Program-made: the position numbers and the translations under genes
Notes under the pieces: model-generated
The model's database searches: none
What the model was told of the DNA's origin: nothing
The model's input: the letters and a program-made list of their open reading frames with translations, nothing else
Shown here: positions 1 through 9,648 of the stretch, piece after piece
Position numbering within the stretch: the first letter of the stretch is position 1
How the letters are laid out: the number at the start of each line of letters is the position of its first letter
Source of the DNA: Sorangium cellulosum So0157-2
Lineage (GTDB): Bacteria > Myxococcota_A > Polyangia > Polyangiales > Polyangiaceae
Direction of reading: 5' to 3'
NCBI RefSeq assembly: GCF_000418325.1
Contig: NC_021658.1
Location: 620,001-684,000, forward strand
Length of the DNA stretch: 64,000 nt

Positions 1-1
1 C

Positions 2-664
2 GACGAGCCGGGCACCGTGACGACCTCCTTCGCCGCCCCCGATGGCTGGGACGGCGCCTGCACCGCGGCGAACGCGATCCCCGCCGATCACCTCTGCAAC
101 GGCGAGCCCTGCGTGCAGTCGCTCACCATCGCCGCCCCCTCGGTCGTCACGACCGGCGCCTGCACGCCGCGCGAGGACGTCCCGCCGCCCATCCCCAGGC
201 TCGATCCGTGGGCGACGCGGGCCAGGGCGTGCCTCGCCGGCGCGTACACCGCGTGCGACGACGCGACGACGTGCGTGCCCTCGGCGCCCTCGGGCTTCAC
301 GACCTGCGTCTTCCATGAGGGGGACGACGCAGACTGTCCGGACGGGTACGCCGTCCGGCACCTCTTCTTCGCGGACGTGATCGACGGCCGCGACTGCACG
401 CCCTGCGGCTGCGGCGATCCGACCGGCGCCTCGTGCACCCTCATGGCCTCCGTGTACCGCGACGCCGCCTGCACGGACCTGCTCGCGTCGAACGTCGTCA
501 GCTCGAGCGTCCCGTTCTGCGTCGTGACGCCGCCCGGCGTCGCCCTGGGCAGCAAGTCGGCCGTGATCGCCACGGTGGAGCCGGGCAGGTGCGCGCCGCA
601 CGGAGGCGAGCCCGTCGGCGAGCTCCGGCCGAGCGCGCCCTCCACGTTCTGCTGCATCGCCTGA
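2..664 (+). CDS. Cys-rich secreted-type protein, 5' end outside window
   Basis: The frame is open from the first bases of the window, so the start lies upstream; the GTG at 17 is probably internal. About 220 residues are visible with 18 cysteines spread along the length and a CC pair close to the C-terminus (ends FCCIA). Many cysteines without CxxC zinc spacing fit an exported, disulfide-bonded protein, but the signal peptide would lie outside the window. I do not recognise a family. It is followed after 51 bp by a convergent kinase gene. Confidence 0.6.
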   Translation, partial: DEPGTVTTSFAAPDGWDGACTAANAIPADHLCNGEPCVQSLTIAAPSVVTTGACTPREDVPPPIPRLDPWATRARACLAGAYTACDDATTCVPSAPSGFTTCVFHEGDDADCPDGYAVRHLFFADVIDGRDCTPCGCGDPTGASCTLMASVYRDAACTDLLASNVVSSSVPFCVVTPPGVALGSKSAVIATVEPGRCAPHGGEPVGELRPSAPSTFCCIA

Positions 665-715
665 CGCGCCCCCACTCACCCCCCACTCACTTCCCACCTC
701 ACCCCCCACCTCACC

Positions 716-2275
716 TCAACACCTCGCCTCCGCCGCCCCCCGCGCCAGCCGCGCGGTGAACGTCGTCCCCCGCTCCGCCTCGCTCTCGACCTCGATCCCC
801 CCGCCGTGCGCCCTCGCGATCTGGTGCGCGATGAACAGCCCCAGCCCGAGCCCCCGCCCCGAGCTCGTCCTCCCGCCGACCATCGCCTGGTGGAACGGGT
901 CGAACAGCGTCGCCAGGAGCTCGGGCGCGATCGCCGGCCCGTCGTTGTGCACCTCGATCAGCACGTCGTCCCCGCGCGGCCGGATCGCCACCCGGACGGC
1001 GCTCCCGGGCGCGGCGTAGTCGACCGCGTTCTGCACGAGGTTCGTCACCATCTGCGCCACCCGCTCGGGATCCCACTGCCCGGCGCCGCTCCCGTGCAGA
1101 TCGAGCCGGATCGGCACCCCCGCGTGCATCGCCCCGAGCTCGTCGATCGCCCCCTTGCAGATGAGATGGAGGTCCCCCGGGCTCGGCGCGATCGGGATGC
1201 TGCCGCCGAAGCGGCTCCGCGTCAGATCGAGCAGATCCTCGATCGTCCGCCCCATGCGGCGCGCGCTCGCCGCGATCCGCTCGACGCTCTTCGCCTGGCC
1301 CGGCGTCAGGTTGCCGTGGTGCATCAGCACGCTCGTCGCCAGCGTGACGGACGTGAGCGGCGTGCGCAGGTAATGGCCGAGCGCGCCCAGGAACCGATCC
1401 CGAAACGCGAGCTCCTCGCGCCGCGCGGCCTCCGCCCGCTTGCGCTCCGAGATGTCGATCACCGTGCCGATCATCCGGACGCTCCGCCCCGCGGCGTCGA
1501 AGCAGGCGCGCCCCTGCACGCAGACCCAGCGCTCGATCCCGTCGCGGAGCCCCACGAGGCGGTACTCGATGTTGTACTCACCGCCGCTCGCCGGGTCCTG
1601 CGAGCGCAGCACGGCCTCCTGCACGCGCGCGCGATCGTCCGGGTGGATCGCCGAGACGAAGAGCTCGTAATCGACGTCCTGCTCCGGACCCACCCCGGAC
1701 ACCTGCCGGCAGCGGTCGTCCCAGCGCAGCGCGCCGGTCACGGTGTCGTAATCCCAGACCCCGACGCCGCCGGCCTCCGTGGCGAGCCGCAGGCGCGCGG
1801 CGCTGTCCTCGAGCGCCGCGCGCGTCGCCGTCTCGATCTCGCGGGCGCTCGTCCACATGCTCGCGTCCACCACCGCATGGAGGACCTGCGCCTCCCTCAC
1901 GCCGAGGCAGATCCCCTGTGCGGCGCACACCTCGATCAGCGCCGCCCGGAGGTGCGACAGCTCGCGCAGGGTCGCCGCGATGCAGCGGACCTGCGCGGCG
2001 TGGAGGCGCGCCTGGTCCTCGATGCGCTCGTGGGCGCTCGCCGGCTCCCCGTCCTCGCCGGCGCGGAGCTCGGCGCGCCGGCTCGCCGCGAGCGCCTCGA
2101 TGAGATCATCGAACAGCCTGGGGACCTCGTCCGCCAGCAACGGACCCCCGTGCTGCTTCGCCATCGCCCTCGGATCGTCGAGCACCCGGCGCGTCCAGCG
2201 CTCGATCACGGCGCGCTTGCAGCTGCGCAGCCTGGCGGCGAGGGAGCTCGTGAGGGGCGGACCGGCGTCATCCAT
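716..2275 (-). CDS. RsbRD_N-PAS sensor histidine kinase
   Basis: About 519 residues from the ATG at 2275 (a GTG lies two codons upstream). Residues ~10-160 resemble the RsbRD N-terminal domain found in stress co-antagonists. A PAS/PAC sensor follows (~165-285, WDYDTVTGALRW and YRLVGLRDGIERW), then a HisKA dimerisation helix and a HATPase_c domain with N box NLVQNAVDY, FDPF and GRGLGLGLFIAHQIA. No membrane segment is evident, so it is probably cytosolic. The presumed phosphoacceptor His (~301) sits in HYLRTPL, where the usual acidic neighbour is Tyr. No response regulator is adjacent, so this is an orphan kinase. Its ligand and partner are unknown. Confidence 0.85.
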   Translation of the reverse strand: MDDAGPPLTSSLAARLRSCKRAVIERWTRRVLDDPRAMAKQHGGPLLADEVPRLFDDLIEALAASRRAELRAGEDGEPASAHERIEDQARLHAAQVRCIAATLRELSHLRAALIEVCAAQGICLGVREAQVLHAVVDASMWTSAREIETATRAALEDSAARLRLATEAGGVGVWDYDTVTGALRWDDRCRQVSGVGPEQDVDYELFVSAIHPDDRARVQEAVLRSQDPASGGEYNIEYRLVGLRDGIERWVCVQGRACFDAAGRSVRMIGTVIDISERKRAEAARREELAFRDRFLGALGHYLRTPLTSVTLATSVLMHHGNLTPGQAKSVERIAASARRMGRTIEDLLDLTRSRFGGSIPIAPSPGDLHLICKGAIDELGAMHAGVPIRLDLHGSGAGQWDPERVAQMVTNLVQNAVDYAAPGSAVRVAIRPRGDDVLIEVHNDGPAIAPELLATLFDPFHQAMVGGRTSSGRGLGLGLFIAHQIARAHGGGIEVESEAERGTTFTARLARGAAEARC

Positions 2276-3232
2276 CGCCACAAAAGCGAGCGCGCGCCAC
2301 CGCGGATGTCACGTGAGGGGACTCCCTGATTGGCGCGTCGGTGGCCGTCATACGAGCTCGCGCCGGCGCCGAGCGCTCTCACGGACGAGGACGACGCGAC
2401 AGCGAGGAGACGGGCCGCCAGGGGACCAACAGGAGAAAAGAAGAGAGAGGGGGAGAAGCCGCCGAGGAGCCGAGAACGCCAACGCGCAGAGCAGAGAGAG
2501 ATAACCCAGCCATTGAGCCAGGACGACAGAGGAGCGAAGAAGCGAAAGCTGCCCTGGCCGAGAGAACCCGGAAACCTATTCTTAACGTTCTGTCGTTGGC
2601 GTTTCTCTCCTTGATCTCCGGATCGCTTCCACCCGGAGCTGCCAGGCACGCCGCTGGTACCCCCTCGGCCAGAACAGGCGACGGTAAGCGCGCACGGCGC
2701 CCAATGTGCGACGATCGAGCAGACGCGGCCTTGAAGCTCGGCGCGATCTGTGGCCCCCCACACCGACGTGGCGGAAGATCGCGAGCACGGCGTTCCAACC
2801 GCCATGCGCTTCTGATAGACGTCACCTTCGCCGAGGGGGGCTCGCGCGGGAGGGGGATACGGTGAGCGGAACAAACGCTGCTTCGGCGTGGGTGCAACCA
2901 TTCCTTGCATCGTGCCCAGAGGTGCTCTTCATCGCCGGTGTCGATGGAGAATGATGCATTGGAGCGGCGCGCTCCGCCGGGCGCTGGGGGCTGGGATCGA
3001 GCCTATGCTGCTGGAACCCCATCCGCTGTAGGCCCGCAGACCGTACAGTGAAGACAGACGCTTCGGTGGCGCTTCGGTGGCGCTTCGGTCGCTTCGGTGC
3101 ATCGATAAGCCATCGACAGATCATCGCTTTTTCAAGCAATGAGCGGATCCTCGTCGAGCGCCGATCGCCTGAGATAGGTTGGTGTTTCGCCCTTGACATC
3201 ATCGAATCTTTGGCGCTCTCCTTCTATCGACC
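2276..3232. other. 957-bp intergenic region without convincing gene
   Basis: Divergent intergenic region between the histidine kinase and the giant STAS protein. Composition changes here: a purine-rich stretch at ~2440-2560 and a lower-GC stretch at ~2900-3232. Short open frames exist on both strands but lack ribosome sites and recognisable motifs. An 11-bp unit with core GCTTCGGTGGC recurs at about 3060-3100. The kinase and 3233 promoters must lie here, but I see no strong promoter. A TTGACA at 3193 lacks a good partner. Confidence 0.5.
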
Positions 3233-6200
3233 ATGACAACAAGACGCCCGGGGGTCGAACGAGGGACGGCTCGAATCAACGGATATCAAATCACCGCGAA
3301 GATGGGCGAGACGGCCGCCTCGGTCACGTACCGAGCCCGCCGAGAGGGCGATGGTAGGGAGGTGGCGGTGAGGATGCTCCACGCCGATCTCTCGCGGATC
3401 GCCGATGTCACGCGCTTCAAGCACGCCTGTAGCGCCATCCGCCGCATCGACTCGGAGCGGATCGTCAAGGTCCACGGCGTCGAGGAGCACGCGGACGGCC
3501 TCTTGCTCGTGACCGAGTATTTTCCGGGCGCCGCGCTGTCCGAGCTCCTGAAAGATCGCGGCGAGCTCGACGTCGGCGGGTTCCTGAGCGGCGCCATCCG
3601 GATGACCGAAGCCGTGGCCGACATCCACCGGCGTGGCCTCCTCCACGGCGACATCAGGCCCCGGAACATCCTGCTCGGGGAGGGAGGCCAGATCAAGCTC
3701 ACCGGCTTCGGCGTCGAATCCATCGTGACGCGCGAGCGGGAGGCCATCTACGGCCGTGAGGTCCTCTCGGAGGTGCTCCCGTACACCTCACCCGAGCAGA
3801 CGGGCCGGATGAACCGCAGCGTCGACTACCGCGCCGACCTGTACTCGCTCGGGGTCGTGTTCTACGAGATCCTCGTCGGGCGAAGGCCGTTCGAGGCCGC
3901 GGACCCGCTCGAGCTGATCCACGCCCACATCGCCGTGAAGCCGACCCCGCCCTCGGAGCTGAACCCGAAGGTGCCCCCGGCGCTCTCGGCCATCACGATG
4001 AAGCTGCTCGGCAAGAACGCCGAGGATCGCTACCAGAGCACCGAAGGCCTGAAAGACGATCTGGAGGAGTGCCGGCGGCGCTGGGAAGAGCGCGGAGCCA
4101 TCGACGATTTCACCCCGGGCCAGCACGACAGGACCGATCTCTTCCAGATCCACCAGAAGCTCTACGGCCGCGAAGGCGACATCCGGCGGCTCATCGAGTC
4201 GTTCGACGACGTGCTCCGGGGCAGGCGCGCGATCGTGCTGGTCTCGGGCTACTCGGGGATCGGCAAATCGTCCCTCGTCCAGGAGATCCTCAAGCCGCTG
4301 GCGCGCGAGCGGGGCTATTACGTCAGCGGCAAGTTCGACCAGTACAACCGCGACACGCCCTACAGCGCCGTCGTCCATGCGTTCGACGCGCTCGTCAAGC
4401 AGCTCCTGTCCGAGAGCGAGGAGCGCGTCCAGCGGTGGCGGAGGGCCATCCTCGACGCCCTCGGGAGCAACGCGCAGGTCATCTGCGACGTCCTGCCGTC
4501 GCTCGGGCACCTCATCGGCGCGCAGCCGGCCGTGCCGGCGCTCGGCCCGGTCGAGGCCCAGAACCGCCTGAACCTCTATTTCAAGAAGTTCGTCGCGGTG
4601 TTCGCCCGCCCAGCCCACCCGCTCGCCGTCTTCATCGACGACCTCCAGTGGGTGGACTCGGCCAGCCTCAGCCTGCTCAAGTCCCTCCTCGCCGACGAGG
4701 GGATGGAGTCGCTCTTCTTCTGCGGCGCCTACCGCGACAACGAGGTGAGCCCGACCCACCCCTTCCTCGTCGCGCTCGAGGAGCTCCAGGCGGCGCGCCT
4801 CGGGGTCGTCGACATCGTCCTCGAGCCGCTCCGGCTCGCCCACCTGAGCGAGCTCCTGAGCGACAGCCTGCGGACCGGCGGCACGGACGCGCTCGCGCGC
4901 GCGGTGCTGAAGAAGACCGGCGGAAACCCGTTCTTCGTCAAGCAGTTCCTGCGGCACCTGGTGGAGGTCAGGGCCCTGGTCCTCGATCCCGCGGCGGGCT
5001 GGCGCTGGGACCTCTCGACGATCAAGGAGCTCGAGCACACCGACAACGTCCTGAGCCTGATGGCGCAGACCATCCGGCGCCTCCCGGAGGACACGCAAGA
5101 GGTGCTCCGGCTCGCCGCGGCGATCGGCAACAGCTTCGCGCTGGAGATCCTGAACACCGTCAGCGCAGAAGCCCCCGACGCCACCTACGGCAGCCTCGCC
5201 AGGGCCATCGACGATGGCCTGATCGTGAGCGCCGGCGAGGGCTACCGCTTCGCGCACGACAAGATCCAGGAGGCGGCATACTCCCTCATCCCCGCGCGGG
5301 ACCGGCCGGGGTTCCACCACCGGATCGGGAGGCTGCTCCTCGGCAAGCTCGACCCCGACGACGGGCAGAGCGTGTTCGAGGTCGTCAATCACCTGAACAG
5401 CGCCGGCGATCTGATCCAGGCGCCGGAGGAGCGGCTCACCTCGGCCAGGCTCAACCTCCGTGCTGCCGCGCGCGCCGAGGAGTCGAGCGCCTTCTCCGCG
5501 TCGCTGAAGTACCTGGAGCACGGCATCTCCCTGCTGCCCGCCGACGCGTGGACCTCCGAGTACGAGCTGACGTTCGCCTACCACACGAAGAAGGGCGTGC
5601 TGGAGTCGCTCTGCGAGCGGCACGACGACGCGCTCGCGACGCTCTCCGGCTGCCTCGACAAGGCGAGGGGGCGGGTGCACGAGACCGAGGTCCGGCGCCT
5701 GAAGATCAACGTGCAGATCCTGAAGAACGACCTGCCCGCCGCGCTGGACGAGGGGCTCGCCGCCCTGCGCGCGTTCGGCATCGACCTGCCGCCGTACCCG
5801 GACGACGCCCTGCTCACCGCCGAGATCGAGCGGACCATGGCCCTGATCGGAGATCGGCCCATCGCGTCGCTCATCGATCTGCCCGCCCTGGCCGATCCCG
5901 AGATCGCCGCCCTGCAGGACCTGCTGCAGGAGATGTTCTCGCCCACCTACCAGCTGGGGACGAACAACTTCGGCATCACTGTGATGAAGATGCTGCAGAA
6001 CACGCTCACGCACGGGATCTCGAGGAACTCGATCTACGCGTACGTCAACTTCGGGACGATCCTGTGCGCCCGGCTCGACGTCGAGCGGGGCTACGAGTTC
6101 GGCAGGGCGGCCGTCCGCCTCAACGAGCTCAATCCGGACAAGAAGTCCGAGGCCATGCTGTGCAACATGTGGGGCGCGTGGGTGCAGCACTGGAGAGAGA

Positions 6201-8152
6201 GCTATGCGACCTACAAGGCGTCGCTGCGCAAGGGCATGCACGTCGGCCTCGAGACGGGCCAGTACATCTGGGCTTTTTACAATGCGTGCAACTCGCAGCT
6301 GAGCAGCCTGCTCCTGGGGAAGAACCTCCACGAGCTCGTCCAGGAGGCGAAGGACAGCGAGCACATCTGCAAGCTCGACAGGTTCAACGCGATCACCTGG
6401 ATCGTCGCCGCCGCCGCCGATCTCGGCGAAGAGCTCAGCACGCCGGCCGAGGGGGACGGCGACAGGCCGCGCGCGCGCCGGGTCGATCTCGACGCCATCA
6501 TCGCGGAGGCCAGGCGGATCAACAACACCGCGAGCCTCTACTTCACGAACATCTTCACGGTCATCGGCGGCGTCTTCAAGGGCGAGCACGAGCGGGTGGC
6601 CGCGGTCTGGGGCGAGACCGACCCTGGCGCCGACGTGATGCTCGGGGCCTGGCACGCGAGCCCTTGCTACTATTTCTATGGCGGCGTGGCGTCCTCGCGG
6701 GCCTCGACGGCCGCCGCTCCGGCGCTCGGGAGCGCGTACGTCGAGCGGCTCAGGGCGTTCGCGGGCAAGCTCGATCTCTGGGCGGGGCTCAACCCGCAGA
6801 TCTTCCTCCACCGCAGCCTGATCCTGCGGGCCGAGCTCGCGCGGATCGAGCGGCGCGAGGGGGCGGGCGCCCTCTACGATCAAGCGATCACCGCCGCGAG
6901 GGAGGCGCGGCTCCTCCACGACGAGGCGCTCGCGAACGAGCTCTGCGCGCTCCATTACCGCGACATGGGCAGGGAGTTCCTCGCGCACGCCTACATCGCC
7001 GAGGCGCACCGGCTCTACGCGCGCTGGGGCGCCGCGCGCGTGACGGAGCGCCTCGAGCGGGACTTCCCGCAGGCGCTCGGGCGGGAGGCGCCGCGCCAGG
7101 CGGGCGCGGGCGACCACGCCGGGGCCGCCCAGCGCGCCTCCCTCGATCACGCCGCGGAGGCGGACCACGGCAAGGCGAAGCTCGACACGCTCGCCGTCAT
7201 CAAGGCCTCGCAGGCGATCTCGGGCGAGATCCTGTTCCCCTCGCTCCTCAAGAAGCTCATGCAGAGCATCCTCGAGAGCGCGGGCGCCAGGAAGGGGCTC
7301 GTGATCCTCAGGGACAACGACAGGCTCGTGGTCCAGGCGGAAGGCCACGTCGAGGCGCGGGAGATCAAGGTGCTGTCGCCCGTCCCCCTGGAGGCGTGCG
7401 GGGATGTCGCCGCGAGCGTTGTGCACTACGTCACGCGGACCGCGGAGAGCGTCGTCCTCGGCGACGCCGCCAGCAGCGACCTGTTCGCGAGCGACCCGTA
7501 CATCGCGAGGACCCAGGCCCGCTCGATCCTCGCGGCGCCGATCCTGCGGCAGGGGCGCCTCGTGGGCGTCATCTACCTCGAGAACGATCTCGCCGCCGGG
7601 GCCTTCACGCCGGACCGGCTGGAGGTGACCCGGCTGCTCGCCGCCCAGGTGGCCATCTCCATGGAGAACGCGCTCCTCTATGCGAGCCTCGAGGAGAAGG
7701 TCAGGACGCGCACCGCCGAGCTCGAGGTCGCCCACGAGCGGATCGAGATCGAGCTGTCGGAGAAGCTCGCGCTCATCGCGCGGCAAAGAGAGCTCATCCG
7801 CACCCTCTCCACGCCCATCCTCGAGGTGTGGGACGGCGTGCTCACCATCCCGGTCGTAGGCGGGCTCGACGACGACCGGGCCTCGACGATCATGCAGGAT
7901 CTGCTCGAGCGGGTGGTCGATACCCAGTCGCGATCCACGATCATCGATCTCACCGGGGTGAGCGCGATCGACCCCGGCTCGGCCGAGCGCCTCGTGCGCA
8001 TCATTCGATCCGTGCAGCTCCTGGGCTCCCGGAGCATCATCACGGGCATTCAGCCCCAGGTCGCCCGGACCATGATCTCGCACGGGCTCGACCTGAGCCG
8101 CGTGACGACGCGCGCGAAGCTGCGCGACGGCTTGCGGATGTGCATGGGATAG
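3233..8152 (+). CDS. Pseudokinase-AAA ATPase-GAF-STAS signalling protein
   Basis: 1639 residues. Order: kinase fold (~15-285), AAA/COG3899-type ATPase (~305-600, Walker A GYSGIGKSS near 340, Walker B VFIDDLQW near 466), a long helical TPR-like region (~700-1290), GAF (~1318-1480), a short coiled coil and an RsbR-like STAS domain (~1523-1638). The kinase fold resembles COG3899 multi-sensor kinases (SPEQTGRMNRSVDYRADLYS). However, the VAIK lysine is Arg47 (VAVRML), the DFG aspartate is Gly158 (TGFG) and the glycine loop is degenerate, while HGD keeps Asp140; catalysis is therefore unlikely. Relatives usually end in a histidine kinase, whereas this one ends in STAS, implying a partner-switch output. 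In the STAS the second RsbR-type Thr (in ITGIQP) is kept, and the first site reads IDPGS. ATG chosen at the frame start; no clear Shine-Dalgarno. Confidence 0.9.
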   Translation: MTTRRPGVERGTARINGYQITAKMGETAASVTYRARREGDGREVAVRMLHADLSRIADVTRFKHACSAIRRIDSERIVKVHGVEEHADGLLLVTEYFPGAALSELLKDRGELDVGGFLSGAIRMTEAVADIHRRGLLHGDIRPRNILLGEGGQIKLTGFGVESIVTREREAIYGREVLSEVLPYTSPEQTGRMNRSVDYRADLYSLGVVFYEILVGRRPFEAADPLELIHAHIAVKPTPPSELNPKVPPALSAITMKLLGKNAEDRYQSTEGLKDDLEECRRRWEERGAIDDFTPGQHDRTDLFQIHQKLYGREGDIRRLIESFDDVLRGRRAIVLVSGYSGIGKSSLVQEILKPLARERGYYVSGKFDQYNRDTPYSAVVHAFDALVKQLLSESEERVQRWRRAILDALGSNAQVICDVLPSLGHLIGAQPAVPALGPVEAQNRLNLYFKKFVAVFARPAHPLAVFIDDLQWVDSASLSLLKSLLADEGMESLFFCGAYRDNEVSPTHPFLVALEELQAARLGVVDIVLEPLRLAHLSELLSDSLRTGGTDALARAVLKKTGGNPFFVKQFLRHLVEVRALVLDPAAGWRWDLSTIKELEHTDNVLSLMAQTIRRLPEDTQEVLRLAAAIGNSFALEILNTVSAEAPDATYGSLARAIDDGLIVSAGEGYRFAHDKIQEAAYSLIPARDRPGFHHRIGRLLLGKLDPDDGQSVFEVVNHLNSAGDLIQAPEERLTSARLNLRAAARAEESSAFSASLKYLEHGISLLPADAWTSEYELTFAYHTKKGVLESLCERHDDALATLSGCLDKARGRVHETEVRRLKINVQILKNDLPAALDEGLAALRAFGIDLPPYPDDALLTAEIERTMALIGDRPIASLIDLPALADPEIAALQDLLQEMFSPTYQLGTNNFGITVMKMLQNTLTHGISRNSIYAYVNFGTILCARLDVERGYEFGRAAVRLNELNPDKKSEAMLCNMWGAWVQHWRESYATYKASLRKGMHVGLETGQYIWAFYNACNSQLSSLLLGKNLHELVQEAKDSEHICKLDRFNAITWIVAAAADLGEELSTPAEGDGDRPRARRVDLDAIIAEARRINNTASLYFTNIFTVIGGVFKGEHERVAAVWGETDPGADVMLGAWHASPCYYFYGGVASSRASTAAAPALGSAYVERLRAFAGKLDLWAGLNPQIFLHRSLILRAELARIERREGAGALYDQAITAAREARLLHDEALANELCALHYRDMGREFLAHAYIAEAHRLYARWGAARVTERLERDFPQALGREAPRQAGAGDHAGAAQRASLDHAAEADHGKAKLDTLAVIKASQAISGEILFPSLLKKLMQSILESAGARKGLVILRDNDRLVVQAEGHVEAREIKVLSPVPLEACGDVAASVVHYVTRTAESVVLGDAASSDLFASDPYIARTQARSILAAPILRQGRLVGVIYLENDLAAGAFTPDRLEVTRLLAAQVAISMENALLYASLEEKVRTRTAELEVAHERIEIELSEKLALIARQRELIRTLSTPILEVWDGVLTIPVVGGLDDDRASTIMQDLLERVVDTQSRSTIIDLTGVSAIDPGSAERLVRIIRSVQLLGSRSIITGIQPQVARTMISHGLDLSRVTTRAKLRDGLRMCMG

Positions 8153-8206
8153 CGGAGCTGAGGGGGCTGAAGCCCGCCGGTCGCGCCGCCTCGTTCTCCG
8201 GCATGG

Positions 8207-9220
8207 TCAATCCGCGATGGGCAGGGGCGCAGCAGGGCTGACGAGATCGGCCCTCCGCAGCTCGCGCCAGAAATCGGCCGGCACGACCTCGTTCAGCGCG
8301 GCCCGGTCCTCCGCGATGCGGCCCGGCCGGCTGGCGCCGGGGATGACCGCGGCCACGGCCGGATGGGCCAGCGCGAACTGCAGCCCCGCCGCCTTCATGC
8401 TGACACCGTGACGGTCGGCGATCGTCTTGATCCGGGCGACCTTGTCGAGGATCTCCGGCGTGGCGGGCGCGTATTCGAAGTTCGGGCCGCCGACCAGCGC
8501 GCCCGAGCTGTACGGTCCGCCCACGACGATGCCCAGGCCGCGCGCCGCGACCTCGGGCATCACGCGCTGCAGCGCGCGCTCGTGGTCGAGCAGCGAATAG
8601 CGGCCCGCCAGCAGGAACCCGTCGGGGCGGGGTTCCTCAAGGGCGAGCAGCAGCTCGATGGGCTCCACCCGGTTGACGCCGAGGCCCCAGGCCTTGATCA
8701 CGCCTTCGTCGCGCAGCCGGTCGAGCGCCCGGAAGGCGCCCTTGCGCGCGCTCTCGAAGACGCCGAGCCATTCGTCGCCGTAGAAATCCTGCGCGACGTC
8801 ATGCACCCAGACGATCTCGATATGGTCCGTCTTCAGGCGCTCGAGGCTGCCTTCGATGGACCGCGAGGTCGCGTCCGCGGAATAGTCGTTCACGACCTTG
8901 TTCGGGCGTCCGTGCTTGAAGACGCCGCCCTTTTCGCCGAGGTCGCGGGCGCTCACATCCTCCACCTGGTCGAGGACGACGCGGCCGACCTTGGTGCTGA
9001 TCACGTAGTCCTGGCGCGGCCGCCCGGCGAGGGCTTCACCCATGCGGATCTCCGCGAGGCCCGCGCCGTAAAAGGGCGCATTGTCGAAGTAACGGATGCC
9101 GTCGTCCCACGCGGCATCCACCGTCGCCCGCGCTTCCGCCTCGGGGATATCGCGGAACATGTTGCCGAGCGGCGCGGTTCCGAAGCCGAGCTTGCCGGGG
9201 AGAATGTCCTTGAGCTTCAT
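8207..9220 (-). CDS. Aldo/keto reductase
   Basis: 337 residues with the full aldo/keto reductase catalytic tetrad visible: Asp46 and Tyr51 in YFDNAPFYG, Lys77 in STKVG, His140 in WVHDV. It is predicted to be an NADP(H)-dependent cytosolic oxidoreductase. The sequence looks closest to the D-threo-aldose/L-fucose dehydrogenase branch (start KLGFGTAPLGN), but the substrate cannot be read from sequence. It lies 12 bp downstream of a DJ-1/PfpI remnant on the same strand, so both probably came from one operon for carbonyl or sugar detoxification. It converges on the STAS protein gene. Confidence 0.9.
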   Translation of the reverse strand: MKLKDILPGKLGFGTAPLGNMFRDIPEAEARATVDAAWDDGIRYFDNAPFYGAGLAEIRMGEALAGRPRQDYVISTKVGRVVLDQVEDVSARDLGEKGGVFKHGRPNKVVNDYSADATSRSIEGSLERLKTDHIEIVWVHDVAQDFYGDEWLGVFESARKGAFRALDRLRDEGVIKAWGLGVNRVEPIELLLALEEPRPDGFLLAGRYSLLDHERALQRVMPEVAARGLGIVVGGPYSSGALVGGPNFEYAPATPEILDKVARIKTIADRHGVSMKAAGLQFALAHPAVAAVIPGASRPGRIAEDRAALNEVVPADFWRELRRADLVSPAAPLPIAD

Positions 9221-9232
9221 GGTCGGATCCTC

Positions 9233-9459
9233 TCAGTGTCCCTTCCGCAGGGCGGCGACGATCTCCCTGGCGAGAGGGCCGCCCGACGCCGGATTCTGGC
9301 CGGTGATGAGCCGTCCGTCGACGATGACCTTCGGCTGCCAGGGATCCGTCGAGTCGTACTCGGCGCCCTCCGCGCGGAGCGCGGTCTCGAGCATGAACGG
9401 AACGTCGGCCTGCGGCTCCTGCGGGATTTCCTGCTGCAAACGGTACGCCTGGACGAGCG
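9233..9459 (-). pseudogene. DJ-1/PfpI-family C-terminal fragment
   Basis: The last ~75 codons match the C-terminal end of type-1 glutamine-amidotransferase-like DJ-1/PfpI/Hsp31 proteins: VPFMLETALRAEGAEY, WQPKVIVDGRLITGQNPAS and a final helix. Family members are usually ~180-230 residues with the nucleophilic Cys in the N-terminal half. Here that half is absent, and the frame continues upstream into Arg/Ser-rich sequence with no similarity. A decayed remnant is the simplest reading; an open frame still runs to 9565. It lies 12 bp before the aldo/keto reductase. Confidence 0.65.
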
Positions 9460-9648
9460 AGCGGGCGCGGGGCCCTTCTCCGCGTCGATGAACCGAGCGG
9501 CGTGACGACGAGGCCTCGACGGGCTCGGGGAGCCTCGGCCCGCGTACGACGATACCGGGTTTCAAGCAGGCGACGTGGCGCTGCGCTTAACGGCGTCCGC
9601 CGGGCTCGGTCCGGTTTCGTTCGGCGATCCAATCCGATGGAGTTGAAT

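Noticed and set aside
2341..2865. Plus-strand frame of 174 codons (and overlapping minus frames) in the 2.3-3.2 kb gap
   Set aside because: Arg/Glu-rich, no ribosome site, no known motif, and composition unlike neighbouring genes. The short minus frame 2582-2788 was also considered as a relict, but no family could be named.
3193..3232. TTGACA-type promoter before the STAS giant
   Set aside because: No matching -10 hexamer at 16-18 bp, and the distance to the start codon would be too short.
3788..8083. 1431-codon minus-strand frame opposite the STAS giant
   Set aside because: Codon-mirror artefact of a high-GC gene; the plus strand carries recognisable ATPase, GAF and STAS motifs.
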